From the NCBI RefSeq assembly GCF_003254395.2, contig NC_037643.1, positions 7,584,963 to 7,648,962 of the forward strand: a stretch of 64,000 nucleotides of DNA. The letters are read 5' to 3'. The notes under the pieces are model-generated. The model was not told where the DNA came from. It saw nothing but the letters and a program-made list of their open reading frames with translations, and did no database searches. Position 1 is the stretch's first letter. The number at the start of each line of letters is the position of its first letter. The DNA comes from Apis mellifera (taxonomy: Eukaryota; Arthropoda; Insecta; Hymenoptera; Apidae). Made by a program: the position numbers and the translations under genes. Positions 25,673-37,200 of the stretch are shown here, piece after piece.

Positions 25673-26340
25673 TTACGAGAGTCATACGTAATCTTCTCGA
25701 CGGTTTGTAGAATTTGCACGAGTACGAGATACATTGTAATTCTTTATTTGATGGGATATAAAATATGAAGTTTATAGGGAGTCGAAAAAATATTACCGTT
25801 ATATCCTGTTCTTCGTTTTATTATCATCGTTATGTTTCTAAACCATATGTTAAAACGTACGATGTACTTTAAAGATTGAGACAAGCAAATTTTAATATAT
25901 GTTGTAATATAACAGTGAGAGTAATTGTTTGTATCTTAAAGAAATAATAATTTTACAGTACAGATCTAGTCTTAATGAATTTGTGTTTAAGTTTTAATTA
26001 GCAAACCATTCAAAAATTTATATTAGAATCTTTCATTTTCAATCGATCGTGAATTATTGAACTTTTTAACGCGAAAATCGTGATTTAGATTTTTATTCAA
26101 GACCAATGACCAAAAAAAAAAAAAAAACGTTGAAAACGTACATCAAAATAAGATATCTAACTTAATTTAATCAACAATATATTTTTTTGCATCTCAATAA
26201 AATTTAATGGCACCATTAAATCCTGAAAAATCCTCCTTTTCAATCTCACGACTAGAACAACAATTTCCCTTCCCTTGTATTTATAATTGATTAAAATAAC
26301 ATCCCTTTGGAGAACGATTCGATTCCAGTTGCGTATTCAA

Positions 26341-26700
26341 TAATTCATACGGTATTATTCGCAGCTCGCAATGAAAATATCATTCGGCTGGACGACGAGG
26401 ATCGAAAAACGGTCGAAGCGGTTAGAACCTCGGCCGGTTTCTAAAAATAAATGGAATCCATGATGCATTTCCACGACAATCCATCTTCGGCCCGTGATAC
26501 ATCGAATGTGCAAAGTGGCCGCCGTATCGGATACCGTTTCCGGTGTGCATTCCGAGTTCCCGCCTGGCTAGCTTCTTCACCTTTCACGGAATATCCCTTT
26601 CACTCTCGCCGATAAGGCTCGGTAATACGTTGCTCGTATTCGTGAAACGAGGAACGACGATAGGGGAGGGACACACAGCGCGTAAAGAAAGGAAATAGGG
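26341..26700. other. CpG-rich islet with overlapping small open frames
   Basis: This is a GC-rich block. On the + strand an ATG at 26371 opens 30 codons whose TGA (26461-26463) overlaps an ATG at 26463, which opens 50 codons to a TAA at 26613. The third frame is also open from about 26300 to a TAA at 26442 and would encode RLDDEDRKTVEAVRTSAGF at its end. With all three frames partly open, G+C content is the simplest explanation. Small conserved peptides or an exon end are alternatives. Confidence 0.2.
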
Positions 26701-28559
26701 GTTGATTCGTGGAATATCGGGGTCGCGCAACGATTCGAACGGTAATGATGGTGAGATATAGTATTATATAGGGATTTTTTTTTTTTTTTTTTAATACTAG
26801 GAAGTATTCAAATGATTCACGTTTTCACGTTTTCTCATTTTCGAGAGTGAATAAACTGTGCGACGTTATATGTACACACGTGTGCAAGCTTTTCTTATTA
26901 ATTTTAATTTTTTACAGAGATGAAAGACAACGACTGTATTTTATTTTTTAATCGTGTTCGCGTAACAGTATCGTTGAGCATTAAGATGATATTGGTTCTT
27001 CGAGTTTAAAATATTAACAAATTTCGTAAGAAAAATATAAATATCGTAAATTTTAAAAAAGATTTTCGGATAATTTATTATTATTATTAGTTTTTTAATA
27101 AATTGGAACAAGTGGAAATAATAAAGCGAAACATGTTGCACGCGTAACGTATAAAATTAATCGATTAATAAACATTCTGAATGGATAAATATTCTTAATC
27201 TTCGTTTAGATTTTTGGATAGAAATTTTTTTAACCCAACTCTCGTTTAAATCGCGATTAATCAGGTATGAAAGTTTATATATTCCCTGAATATCCTGATC
27301 CAAGGTTACACAGGAAGTGCCAAAGCTTATCCAAGGTTTCAACCTTCCTATCATGAAATGTTATATGAGATCCCGCGTGCAGTTACATTAATCTGCTCCG
27401 CGCTATTGGATGCTTTAATTTAAGACCCTTCTTGCCTCTATACGGCAAAGGCCGCTATAATTTCATTCCATACTGGAAATTTCCATCCTAGTGCAATCCC
27501 CCCTTCCAAAAATGAATTCCATTTTATCGAATATTTCCCAATTTTCGATACAATCGGTCGAAATGTTCGAAAGGTTATTAAAAAATTTTCACGATCGCAA
27601 CGCAACGGATGTCGGATTCGTCGAAGGGAATAAAAGTAAAAAAAGGAAAAATATTTCATCCACAAATTTTATCAGAAACGAAACGAACAAACGTTCGCCT
27701 GTCTGGAAAATCTTATTATACGCGATCGTGTCGAACGCATCTGACGTTTTCGACGAATAAGAAGAGATATAATGTACGGGTGGAAGGATCGTTTTGCCGG
27801 CCTCGATTGGGTTTCCCAGTTCGCAATGCGGATAGCTGTCTCGTTATGTGTACGGAAATCTGATCGAATACTGATGCAATTTATGTTCTTATGGATTTTT
27901 ATCTCCATGGGGTAATTGATAAAAACGTTTGGTGTATGCATAGAGTTGGGTGCATTCACCTTTACGATTTTTTTTTTTTGTCATTTATCATTTAGAGACA
28001 GTTTATCGATAATGATAGTATATTTTATAATACAAGTGAAATATTTTGTTTTAATCAAATGGTCGATCGAACGAGCTGAACTCTCCACCAATAAATTATA
28101 ATTCATCTTAATCTACACTTCATATCATATCGTAAAACCGAATCAAATCCACCTGTTCGTGCATCATAAATTCATTTTCGTACATTCATGCTCCCTAGCT
28201 TCGATAACAACTATTATTTCGCACGAATCGATCGATATTTCGACGAATTCCATCAACGACATTTCAATAAATCCCCAATTTTCTCCGAAAAATAATTTAT
28301 GATAAAATCCACTTCATCGATAGATAATAAAATTCATCGAAAAGAAAAGGAAAAGAAAAAAAAATAAATAAATGAGTAAAAAAAAACGCAACATCCCTTA
28401 GAATAAACCTTCGACTACATTAAATTCCATCTCTCTCTTCTCTTCATCTCCAGATAAAACTTCTTAAAAAAAAAAAATAAAATAAAAAAAAACGAATGAA
28501 AAAATTTCGAGACACGATAGAATTTAATTCCTCCTTTCTCTCTCCATCGTACGTATTTT
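26701..28559. other. No gene recognised
   Basis: AT-rich with a mildly GC-richer patch at 27360-27880. Overlapping frames on both strands there cancel each other as evidence. A run of T18 lies at 26775-26792. Confidence 0.4.
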
Positions 28560-29220
28560 TCCCCGAATCTCCAGCGAAATTCCGGACCAAAGTTTATTAT
28601 TACCTCCCCTGCACAAGCAGTCGGGAGAGAAAGTGTACGAGGTAGAGATCCTAGAGATTAAAAAGTCCTTTTTATTCTTCTCTTTCTCTCCTTCCTCTCT
28701 TTCTTCGTCAGAAAGACGCCGATAGAAACGAGAGACGAATTCAAATTTCAGCAGACTTCAGACATTGAGTTGAGTTGAGGTGGGGGCGATTAATGGATTA
28801 TCTGCGTTTCTCTCTTTCTTCCTTCTTTCTCTCCACCCTCTCCACTATGGAGATTAATCTTCGTTTAATACTACCGTGCCGACTTCATGAATCAGCGCCG
28901 CGAAACCTATGCGCCTTGGTCGCGACTCTCTTTTCCGTGGAAAACAAACGGTTTTCATCTCTGGATCTCCGCCACGAGATCAACTCCTCGACTGGTCTCC
29001 CTCGCTCAATCGATCACTCGAGACCACGTCAACCTTTCAACGATCCATGTCGCATAAGCGCCGACCACAACGCGGAACGCTTCCAAGTTCAATGTTCAAG
29101 TTCACGTGTTAAGTGTTTGGTCCCAGTGTTTGGAATCAAATCGAAACGGATCCTTCGAGTGATTTTGATGGTTCCAGTCGAATCTGTGTGTTGTTTGGGA
29201 GAATTATGGGAAAATTGATT
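28560..29220. other. GC-richer block with a 147-codon open frame, possible untranslated exon
   Basis: C+G is raised relative to the flanks. The + strand is open from 28775 to 29218, but a second frame overlaps it from 28909 to 29112. The peptide begins MRWGRLMDYLRF and contains no recognised domain. The 29090-29150 part, with repeated AAGTT and GTGTTTGG words, looks more like untranslated leader than coding DNA. No strong donor follows the stop. Confidence 0.18.
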
Positions 29221-31589
29221 GATCTTGAGGTTATTTTCTTGTGAGAAGATAATTATATTTGAATATACATTCGAAAGATGATATTAGAAGGAATGTAAAT
29301 TAGATTATGATAGAATATTATATGATCTATGATCTATTTTTGAGAGGTTTTAATTGTTGATCGAATAATAATGTAAAAATACACTCTTCATATTCCATAT
29401 AGAAAAAAAGTGATGGTATTTTAAGAATCTTTAAGAATTTTCTTCTGATAAATTTAATTATGGAGAGAGAACAGAAAGAAAGAATTCTATCGAGTTTCCC
29501 AACGATTAATTAATTATTGGTTCAAAATTATTCGAAATTGAATTTTGATTCCAAGGATATATCCAATTTTTGTTAAACGAAAAAAAGAAAAAAGGGAAAG
29601 CACACCTCTCTGTTTCGAATAAACAGAGGAGATGAATAAAAGAGAGAACGGTTCATGGCGCGAACACATTTTGTCGACGTGAAATACAATCAGAACATTT
29701 CCGTTACGTATTGCACAGAATGTCGAAAATCTCGAGCTCCGGAAGAGCGCTCCAGGAAATTCAATTTCATTTAGCTTAATTTCGTTCGTGACGAGAGGAG
29801 GTGGTCAAGTTAACGCAAAACGGACCGGAGATAATAGAAAGACGTGTTTCCGCTTTTTCTTTCGAGACAAAGGTGCGAAGAAAAACGCGAGAATTTTATT
29901 TAATAACATCTGCATTACAATTTGAAATTTATTATTATTGCTTCTTTATTCGATCTAGAAATTTGGATTTTTACATAAGAGAATTTTTAAAATTGCAACA
30001 AATAATAATATTTTAGAATTACATCTAACATATAAAGTATTCTTTATCCCTAATTTAATTTAAATAAATTTTTATTTAACTCATAAAGACATATTTTGCA
30101 TCTTTTTGAAATTAAATATTATGTAATAATTCTTCTTGCTAGGAAGTATATTTTATTATAACGAACATCATCATAGTCAAAGTTGATCTTGCGTCATTTT
30201 TTATCATTTTTTTGAAAGATTAAACTTATAAAATTTCAACGATAAAAATATATGTGAATTTTATCGATAACTTTGCATTTTCTACTTACATTTCTATTTA
30301 CATCTTAGAATATACAACAGATCTGAATACAACACTATGGAATATTGGACTTGGCTACGTCTTTTTGAGTCAAGTCTTTTCGAGTGCTATCTATTCAAGA
30401 AAAGTCGAGAAGCAAAATTACCATTGCATTACGAAGGCCTCTTTTAACTTTTTCAAGAGAGACGATATTTTCTCTCTGATAGAGAAACGACGATTCTCAT
30501 CCGCTCCGATATGAGAATCTTTGAAATATTATTTCATCGAGGGACATTAGCCGACTGAATAAAGGAGAGGAGCCGGCATTTAAACCCGATATGAAAAGTT
30601 ATACTGATAAAAGAAACTTCCTTGTCAACGTAGCATTGTAATCTCGATTCACTCGAGCTTCTTCTATCAGAAGCTTATATCGAAAGCACGATATTACATA
30701 CGATAGTACTATACGACTTATACACTTTTTACAACGATATATGAATATCTATCGCGTCTTTTGCCCATTGTCGGCTCGACAAACGTGGATCCAATACAGG
30801 AGAGAATGATTCTTGAAATATTGTTGAATAATTAATACCATAGATAAATAAACCATCGCGAAGAACGTTTTTATTCGTCGAATTCGAACACGCGTACGTA
30901 TATGTACTTCAATTCTGAAGTTGCATTCAGTTAATAATAAGCTTAATTTAAAATCCATTGTAAAAGTAGTAGAAAAATTAATCAATAAAAAGTAAATCAG
31001 GAAAATTATTAAATATACGCGAAATTTGAATTTAATATCTTGGAGAGGGTAAACGGCAGTACTTCCATGGGGCAATAAAATATTTAAAAACGCGGAAAAT
31101 TTACATAACAGGGGGCGAGTTAACGAAGCAGCAATTTTAAAGTACAATTTCAACCATTTCGTTTCTTGAAAATTCATTCAACAGTATCAATACTGCTTAT
31201 GCATGTGCATATTCCACTTCCTCTCAATGGTTCCTTCCTTCCTTCCATCCATTTTTAATAATGACAATTACCATAAAGAAAACGTACCTTTTATTTAAAA
31301 AAGTAAAATAATTTTTTTTCCAAAAAAAAAAGAAAAAAAGTTAAACGATCAATCCAAATTTGGATAATCAATTATACTGAAAATTTCATTCGATAGAAAC
31401 AATTTCAACATACAAATCTGAATACTACATCTCCAGAGGCGAATATTATCTATCTAAATATCATCTATCTTATTTCTCTCGAGAAACATTTTCTCCTCCC
31501 CGATTACTTCGTATTCGCAATTCGAATATTATTCCGATCCTCGAACGAACCGAAAAATTAACTAAAAAATTGTTAACTATTTAACTATT
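29221..31589. other. AT-rich stretch with one long minus-strand frame
   Basis: A 142-codon frame at 30749-31177 on the - strand has hydrophobic segments but no recognised domain, splice context or start context. A GC-richer patch at 30530-30620 has no frame. I see no supported gene. Confidence 0.35.
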
Positions 31590-31614
31590 AAAAAAAAAAA
31601 AAAAAAAAAAAAAA
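31590..31614. repeat. Poly-A tract (25 A)
   Basis: The longest A-run in the window. Other long runs are T19 at 42950-42968, T18 at 26775-26792 and A18 at 10403-10420. No target-site duplication or retroposed sequence was recognised next to it. Confidence 0.9.
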
Positions 31615-31619
31615 CGAGC

Positions 31620-32190
31620 GAAAGTTGTCTGTCACAGAAAGAAATCAGAAGATGGCGGGCAGAAGAAGAGAGGGAGAAAGGAAAAAGGAGAAAAAAAATC
31701 AGAACGAAAACAGAACGAGACGAGGAAACAATGGAATTCGCGTTCACGAGCACGCTTGCTCGGCTTTGATCTCGCGGGGATACTATCGTGCATCCATTGT
31801 CTGAAGGAAAAACAACGGGGGAGGAGGGAAGGGTTGGATGACTGATGCGGGGAAGAATCGAGAGACGGGAAAGGGCGGCGCTGATAGACCCCTTTTTTTC
31901 GTCGAAACGCGAAACCGTGGCCGGCTTAATAACCGAGGAAACCGACTGTCGGGGAGGGGAGGGGTATTGTGTTTCTGGAAACCAGCGTGGACCTGGAAAT
32001 TGCGCGCGAGACGTCTCGTTTTTTAATTCCGTTTCCAAAAGGGGGATGGTGTGCAGTGTTCAAGAAAGATGGAGGGAGAACGAGGAAGTGTAGACGGTTT
32101 GGGAGAAGAATTGAGGGGGGGATAAGCGTAGGAAAATCGAGAGAATTATGCGGAAATTATTGCGTTTACGATATACGCGAGTAAGTGTTG
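31620..32190. other. GC-rich block next to poly-A tract, donor at right edge
   Basis: A GC- and purine-rich stretch follows a 25-base A-tract. On the + strand a frame beginning at 31969 stays open to a TAA that lies inside a GTAAGTG donor (GT at 32181-32182). No good acceptor was found to its left. A 153-codon frame also covers 31577-32038 on the - strand, so neither strand is favoured. It might be a first exon or a regulatory islet. Confidence 0.18.
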
Positions 32191-33490
32191 TTGATGAGAA
32201 TGATGATTGGTAGATTTTTTTCTGGAGAGACTACTATGATGGTAATTGGATGGAGTGCGAGTTAGTTTAATTATTTAATACGTTTGGATTGTTTAATTAG
32301 GGGTTGCATGATTAAAAGGTGAAAGAGAAAAGGTGAAGTGAAAAATTAAGGTATTAATTAGTTAATTTGAACAATGAGAAATAGTTGTAGAAATAGTAGG
32401 AAAATTTGATGCAGTTATTCCAAGAGTAATTCCAAACTTTTGACGTTAAGAGATTCTTTTAAATTAAATTACTTTCATATTAAAGCAGAGGAAAGTGAAA
32501 TTGTATTAATTAGAGCGGGGAATGAGTGGAAGATCCTGAAAATATGCAACTAAGTGTCGATTTAGAAAGCTAAATAGAGATACTATAAAGATACTCTGCC
32601 GAGGACTGCATAAACTTACAAAGTTTCCTCTTAATAACATCTTAACTGTAATGTATCTCTAACTATCAAAGTTTTTTCTTGATATAGACTTAATATAGAC
32701 TTACCAAAACGGAATTAACGCTCGAATTTAGTATAATCTTGATTTAATAAACTTTGTTCATCAGGATTATTCATTGTCTTAATTCAAATTTCTTTTTCAA
32801 ACTCACTTTTAGCTGTTAACGAAAATTCATATGTTCTACTATCGTACGATTATATATATTTGAAAGAAATCAAATATATCCTTTAAAATTTTACATGATT
32901 ACTTACAATGAATAATTTATAATTTCCTTTTCTTTTTTATAAAAGATATGCATATACTTTAGAAAATAATTTTCAATGTATTCAGATTAACTAAGGATAA
33001 TCTATTATTAATTCTAACTCAAATAAAATATGTATATAACGCGATATTTCAAATAAATCAATTTCTTTTCGAATTTCTTATATTGAATCTATATTTATAT
33101 ATTATTCTACAAACAAATTGATCAATTAAATTTTCTTTATATACTAATCTTTTATACATTCAAACATTTAATACATCATCTCACATACGTACAACAATAC
33201 TCTTGCTTTACTTTCTTTGCTTTACATAAATTAAACAAATTTATGCAAACTGGATTTCAACTTTTTACATTAGAATCAGGATTCTTTCGAGTTTAATTGA
33301 AAAACTTGAAAGAAATACTTTCACATCTTTCCTATCATCTGGTAATCAGAAACTGGATCATCGATTCTACTCGATTCCAATCGAAAAAAAACAAGAATTA
33401 ACGCGAGAATCTCGCGTGTTAAGATTACAACTTGGCTAACGAGTTTTCGATCGAGGATCGAAGAAATCGAGAGGGTAGGATTCGAGGATA
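32191..33490. other. AT-rich stretch, nothing recognised
   Basis: A donor-like G|GTAAGT lies on the - strand at about 32698-32703, without a recognisable exon on its right. Confidence 0.45.
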
Positions 33491-33617
33491 CACGGTCAAT
33501 AGAAAACCAGTGTACAGCGATTGCGCTGCACGATGCGCTTTCGATCTTCTTCGAAGGAAGCGGAAACTTCGACTTAGAAGTTTTTAAAATGCTTCAGGTT
33601 TTTCTATAAAGAAGACG

Positions 33618-33774
33618 ATGACGGAGAGAGAGTGCATTGCGACACATATCCTCGCCGTAAATTCGTCGCATGTTGCAAAGACGTGGATGGAGGCGATTCT
33701 GACGGGCGGAAGGAAATACGTGAGAAACGACTTGAGCATCGTTTATTTTAAAAGCATCGTTCTTTCTGAAGATG
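33618..33774 (+). other. Candidate start-containing coding exon
   Basis: An ATG at 33618 opens 52 codons plus one base up to a donor GATG|GTAAGA with its GT at 33775-33776. The peptide begins MTERECIATHILAVNSSHVA and is not recognised. The upstream 120 bp are less AT-rich than the flanks and could serve as a leader. The only upstream acceptor-like site (CTTCAG near 33597) has a poor pyrimidine tract. The opposite strand is also open for about 65 codons here, so strand assignment is weak. Confidence 0.18.
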
Positions 33775-36700
33775 GTAAGAATATTCGATGTCAAGAATTT
33801 TTGATTTTCATTCTTAAACCGAGAAAAATCTTTGAAAGTTATTATAGAGAGCGAGGGTCTTAAATTTTATTGTAATAATAATAAATCGTTTCATTTGTTT
33901 GATTATTGAAATCATAAATTAGAAGTGATTAATTATTCACAAAAGGAATTGAATTGTTCAGTTGTATCATATATGGTTTATCAATTTGATAACGCCATAT
34001 CATTTTACAATTAAACGTGAACAAAATTCTTTTTCTTTCATTCGTTACGCGATTTTAAATTTTCCAAGTGCTTTTTATCCTTAAACTTTAAAGATCTTTG
34101 AATAAATCGTGGAGTAAATTTCATATTCTTTTTCATTTATATTATTTCGCGATGGTTTAAACGAAAACGTTCAAGCGTGGAGTGTTGTAACGAATGAATG
34201 AAATTTAAGAGGTATATCTCCAAGTAAAGAACAACTGCAACAATTGTATCTCTACACATTACTCAAATTACCGGTAATTGTTTGCCTCATGTTTCCAACT
34301 AATGTTTCGAGAAAATAATATTGCGACATGCAATGCGATCGTTAATCTTTTGGTATCTTTACACCTCTGTAACATGAGATAACAAATATAATATATTATG
34401 TTGAAATACGAGAGAGCTAATAATTGTGCTCAACATCGAGTTATTAATTACATTAATTACTCATCGAAATAATTTTCTCTAAAAATCAAAATTCAAATTC
34501 ATTTATTTAACGTTCCCCCTCTCTTTCCTTTTATTTTAATTTTTTATCGATCGAATAAATGAAAATTATTTAAAAATTACATCACAAAATGTTACTCTCT
34601 CTCTCTCTCTCTCTTTAAATTTGCAAATTTATTTTCAAAGACGACAGCTTACGACATCTTCGCGTGTAAAATATTCCACGATCTACAAATATTTTAAAAG
34701 ACAACAATTATTATTTCATACATCGATCATCCGATATTTTGCAATACCAATAGTAAAATGCCTTCTTTCAATATCACGCCATTCGTTAAGAAGTATACAA
34801 TAACAAAATTATCTCTGACAGAAATCAACTCTCTCTACGCGAAACTGTTTCCCAACCGTTCCAAGAATTGCGAAATAACAATAAATTATGGATTTGTCCA
34901 TTTATATCCACAGAATCAGATCGAAGCAGATCGAAGAGAGTCACGACCAGTTTCGAGGCGGATATTGTTTCGAGTAATTCAAGCGTGTACACACCACGAC
35001 TCGAGAACGAACGTGTCCTCCCGTGTTCGATTCGTGAGATAAATCCAGATATCGAGCTCATCTCCGTGGGATAAGTGCTCCCTCGACGAGTTTCGCTACC
35101 TTGACTTTATGAACCAATAAAACCCGTCCTGCCATTCCGTAAAGTAAATTCGGTAAGTCAAGTTTCTCGTCTCGATCTCTCCTTCGAATCATCCTTCGAA
35201 ATGATTCTGAACGAACGGTATAAGGAACGGACAGTATATCTTTATTTTTATATTACGTTTGATTCTGGTTCGAAGTGTACTTCTTTTTCGAAAAATGGAA
35301 AGAACTGTCCTGGAAATTTGTTCGTTCGTTTCTTGATCTCTATTTGAAAGTTTTGAAAGTTCGGATGAGAGAAGTGTAAGTAAACGTAAGTAAACGAAAT
35401 TGGATGAAGTCGAACGAAAGTGAAGTTAACTTTTTATTTAGCTATTTTATAAATTGTCGTTCTTTCTATCGCTCTATCAACAACTCTAGAGTTTGACAAA
35501 CGTATGCAACAAAGAATCAAACAATCAAGAAATATACGAAAAGTCACGGTTGCGAATTCTTTCGAACTTTCATTTTTAGAATATCAAAAAAAAAAGAAAA
35601 TTGATTGACGGCACAGACAATTTCACGATATCGCGACAAATAATACATTACGATATTCGATAAGTTTGACAAGCTGTCTATTTGCAAATCGTTAAAGAGA
35701 AATATTCGACGATTCGTACACGCAGCAAAAACGTGAAAAAGGGAAAAAAAATATCGGTAAGAAGATCTCGACCGAATTAAGAGAAGGTGTAAAAATAGAA
35801 CGAATCCATCCCTTAAGATCGAAAGAAGGGGACAACAAGGGGAGAGAAGCGAAAAAAGAGAAGAAAAGAAAAGAAAAAAAAAAAAGGAGTCAACGACTCG
35901 TGGACGGTGCATCGTATCGATTGCAAATATTTAAAGTACGAGGTCAGAGACAAGAGAGTGCTCGAGCATTCTCTGTCTCGGAGAATAAGTAAATAATGAA
36001 GGAGCGGATGAGGGTGAAGCAGTATGTGTACGCCACGCGTCGCATGGGATTCGTCAAATCGCTTTAGCACTGGTGGCATAGCTGTGAAACGGGGTTGTTG
36101 CCTTCCTACAGGCCTTTATTTTCGCTGCTAACACCCTCCCAAACGCTCGATATTCAAATTTCCACGCTATCCACTCGAGGATCAACTACGGAGGACACAC
36201 TTGGTAAATCCATTTTTGTTGATTTTTTTTTCTTCTTCTATTTGCATCGTTCATTCACAGAAATGGATTTGACAGTGGCGATATATTTTTATATTATTTA
36301 ATAGTCAAAATAGGTCATAATAGGTTTATATTCGATAAATCAATTTCTATTTTGATCATTCTGATTTTTTTAAAATATCTATAGCGGTCAATACTGATAA
36401 ATCCATTTTAATTGATTTTCTGACATTTTTGTAACGATTAAAATAGAAGGATGTGCGCTCATATTTCAAAGAATATTTGAAAAGATGAAGAGAGGTTATA
36501 AAATATAACCATTTTAATTATATCGTATAAATTAGAAATAATTCATTGAGTTCAATTTTTAATCTAATTTTATCAATCTCATCGCGTTAGATATATAATA
36601 ATTTGCATTATCTATTTTTCATGTTTATAAACAAATTTGTATTCTTATATTCTCGTGATAGATTCGCATATTATTCGTGAACGAAAGCAAAATGGACACG

Positions 36701-36798
36701 AAGAAATAATTCTTGTAACAGGACATGTAATCTGAACATTGTAAATCAAAGTGCTATTATATATTTAGCCAACGTAGTAATGTTAAAGCACGTGAATC
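33775..36798. other. No gene recognised
   Basis: A GC-richer patch at 34900-35170 ends in a donor-like TCG|GTAAGTC (GT at 35153), but all frames to its left are closed within about 50 bp. At most it is a non-coding exon end. The patch 35920-36200 is mixed in composition, with no splice pair. Confidence 0.35.
34595..34614. repeat. (CT)n microsatellite
   Basis: About ten perfect CT units between AT-rich flanks. Confidence 0.9.
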
Positions 36799-37200
36799 GT
36801 GGCGCGAAATATAGTATCAAGTCCATTGATATTATCCACGTGCACGCAAGTAACAAGTCTCAAACAAACTTGCACGTATACATGCATATTTTATTTCTCT
36901 AGATCAAATCAATGCAGACTTATAAGGATGTATCCTTTTTTTTCGCATAGCAATAAAAAAGCTACAACACATATCCCAAAATTATCACGTAGCGAATTAA
37001 TTTTTCATCGAGAATTTATTTTAAAAAAAGCCTTTATCGATTATTTTACAAACTTTTTTCATCGAACAAGATTAAAAAATACGTTTTGTTTGAATACAAA
37101 ATCAATGAGATCCCACCAATTAAATATATTTGATCGATGGAATAACTTTATCTATGGTCACGTTTTCCTATTATATCTGTTGGATAATTTTAATCATTAA
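36799..37200 (+). other. Long open frame, 133 codons, unknown
   Basis: A frame of 133 codons lies in AT-rich DNA. An acceptor-like TTTATTTCTCTAG falls inside it near 36901, so only the right-hand part might be exonic. The composition is basic and aromatic-rich, with no recognisable domain. It ends in TAA without a splice donor or a clear poly-A signal. Probably fortuitous, and listed because of its length. Confidence 0.08.

Noticed and set aside
28775..29218. 147-codon frame as a protein gene
   Set aside because: No splice or promoter signal, an overlapping second frame and no recognisable domain. Kept only as a GC-richer block.
31577..32038. 153-codon - strand frame
   Set aside because: Its C-terminal part is translated from poly-A/T and Ser/Leu low complexity. 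Overlapping + strand frames are just as open.
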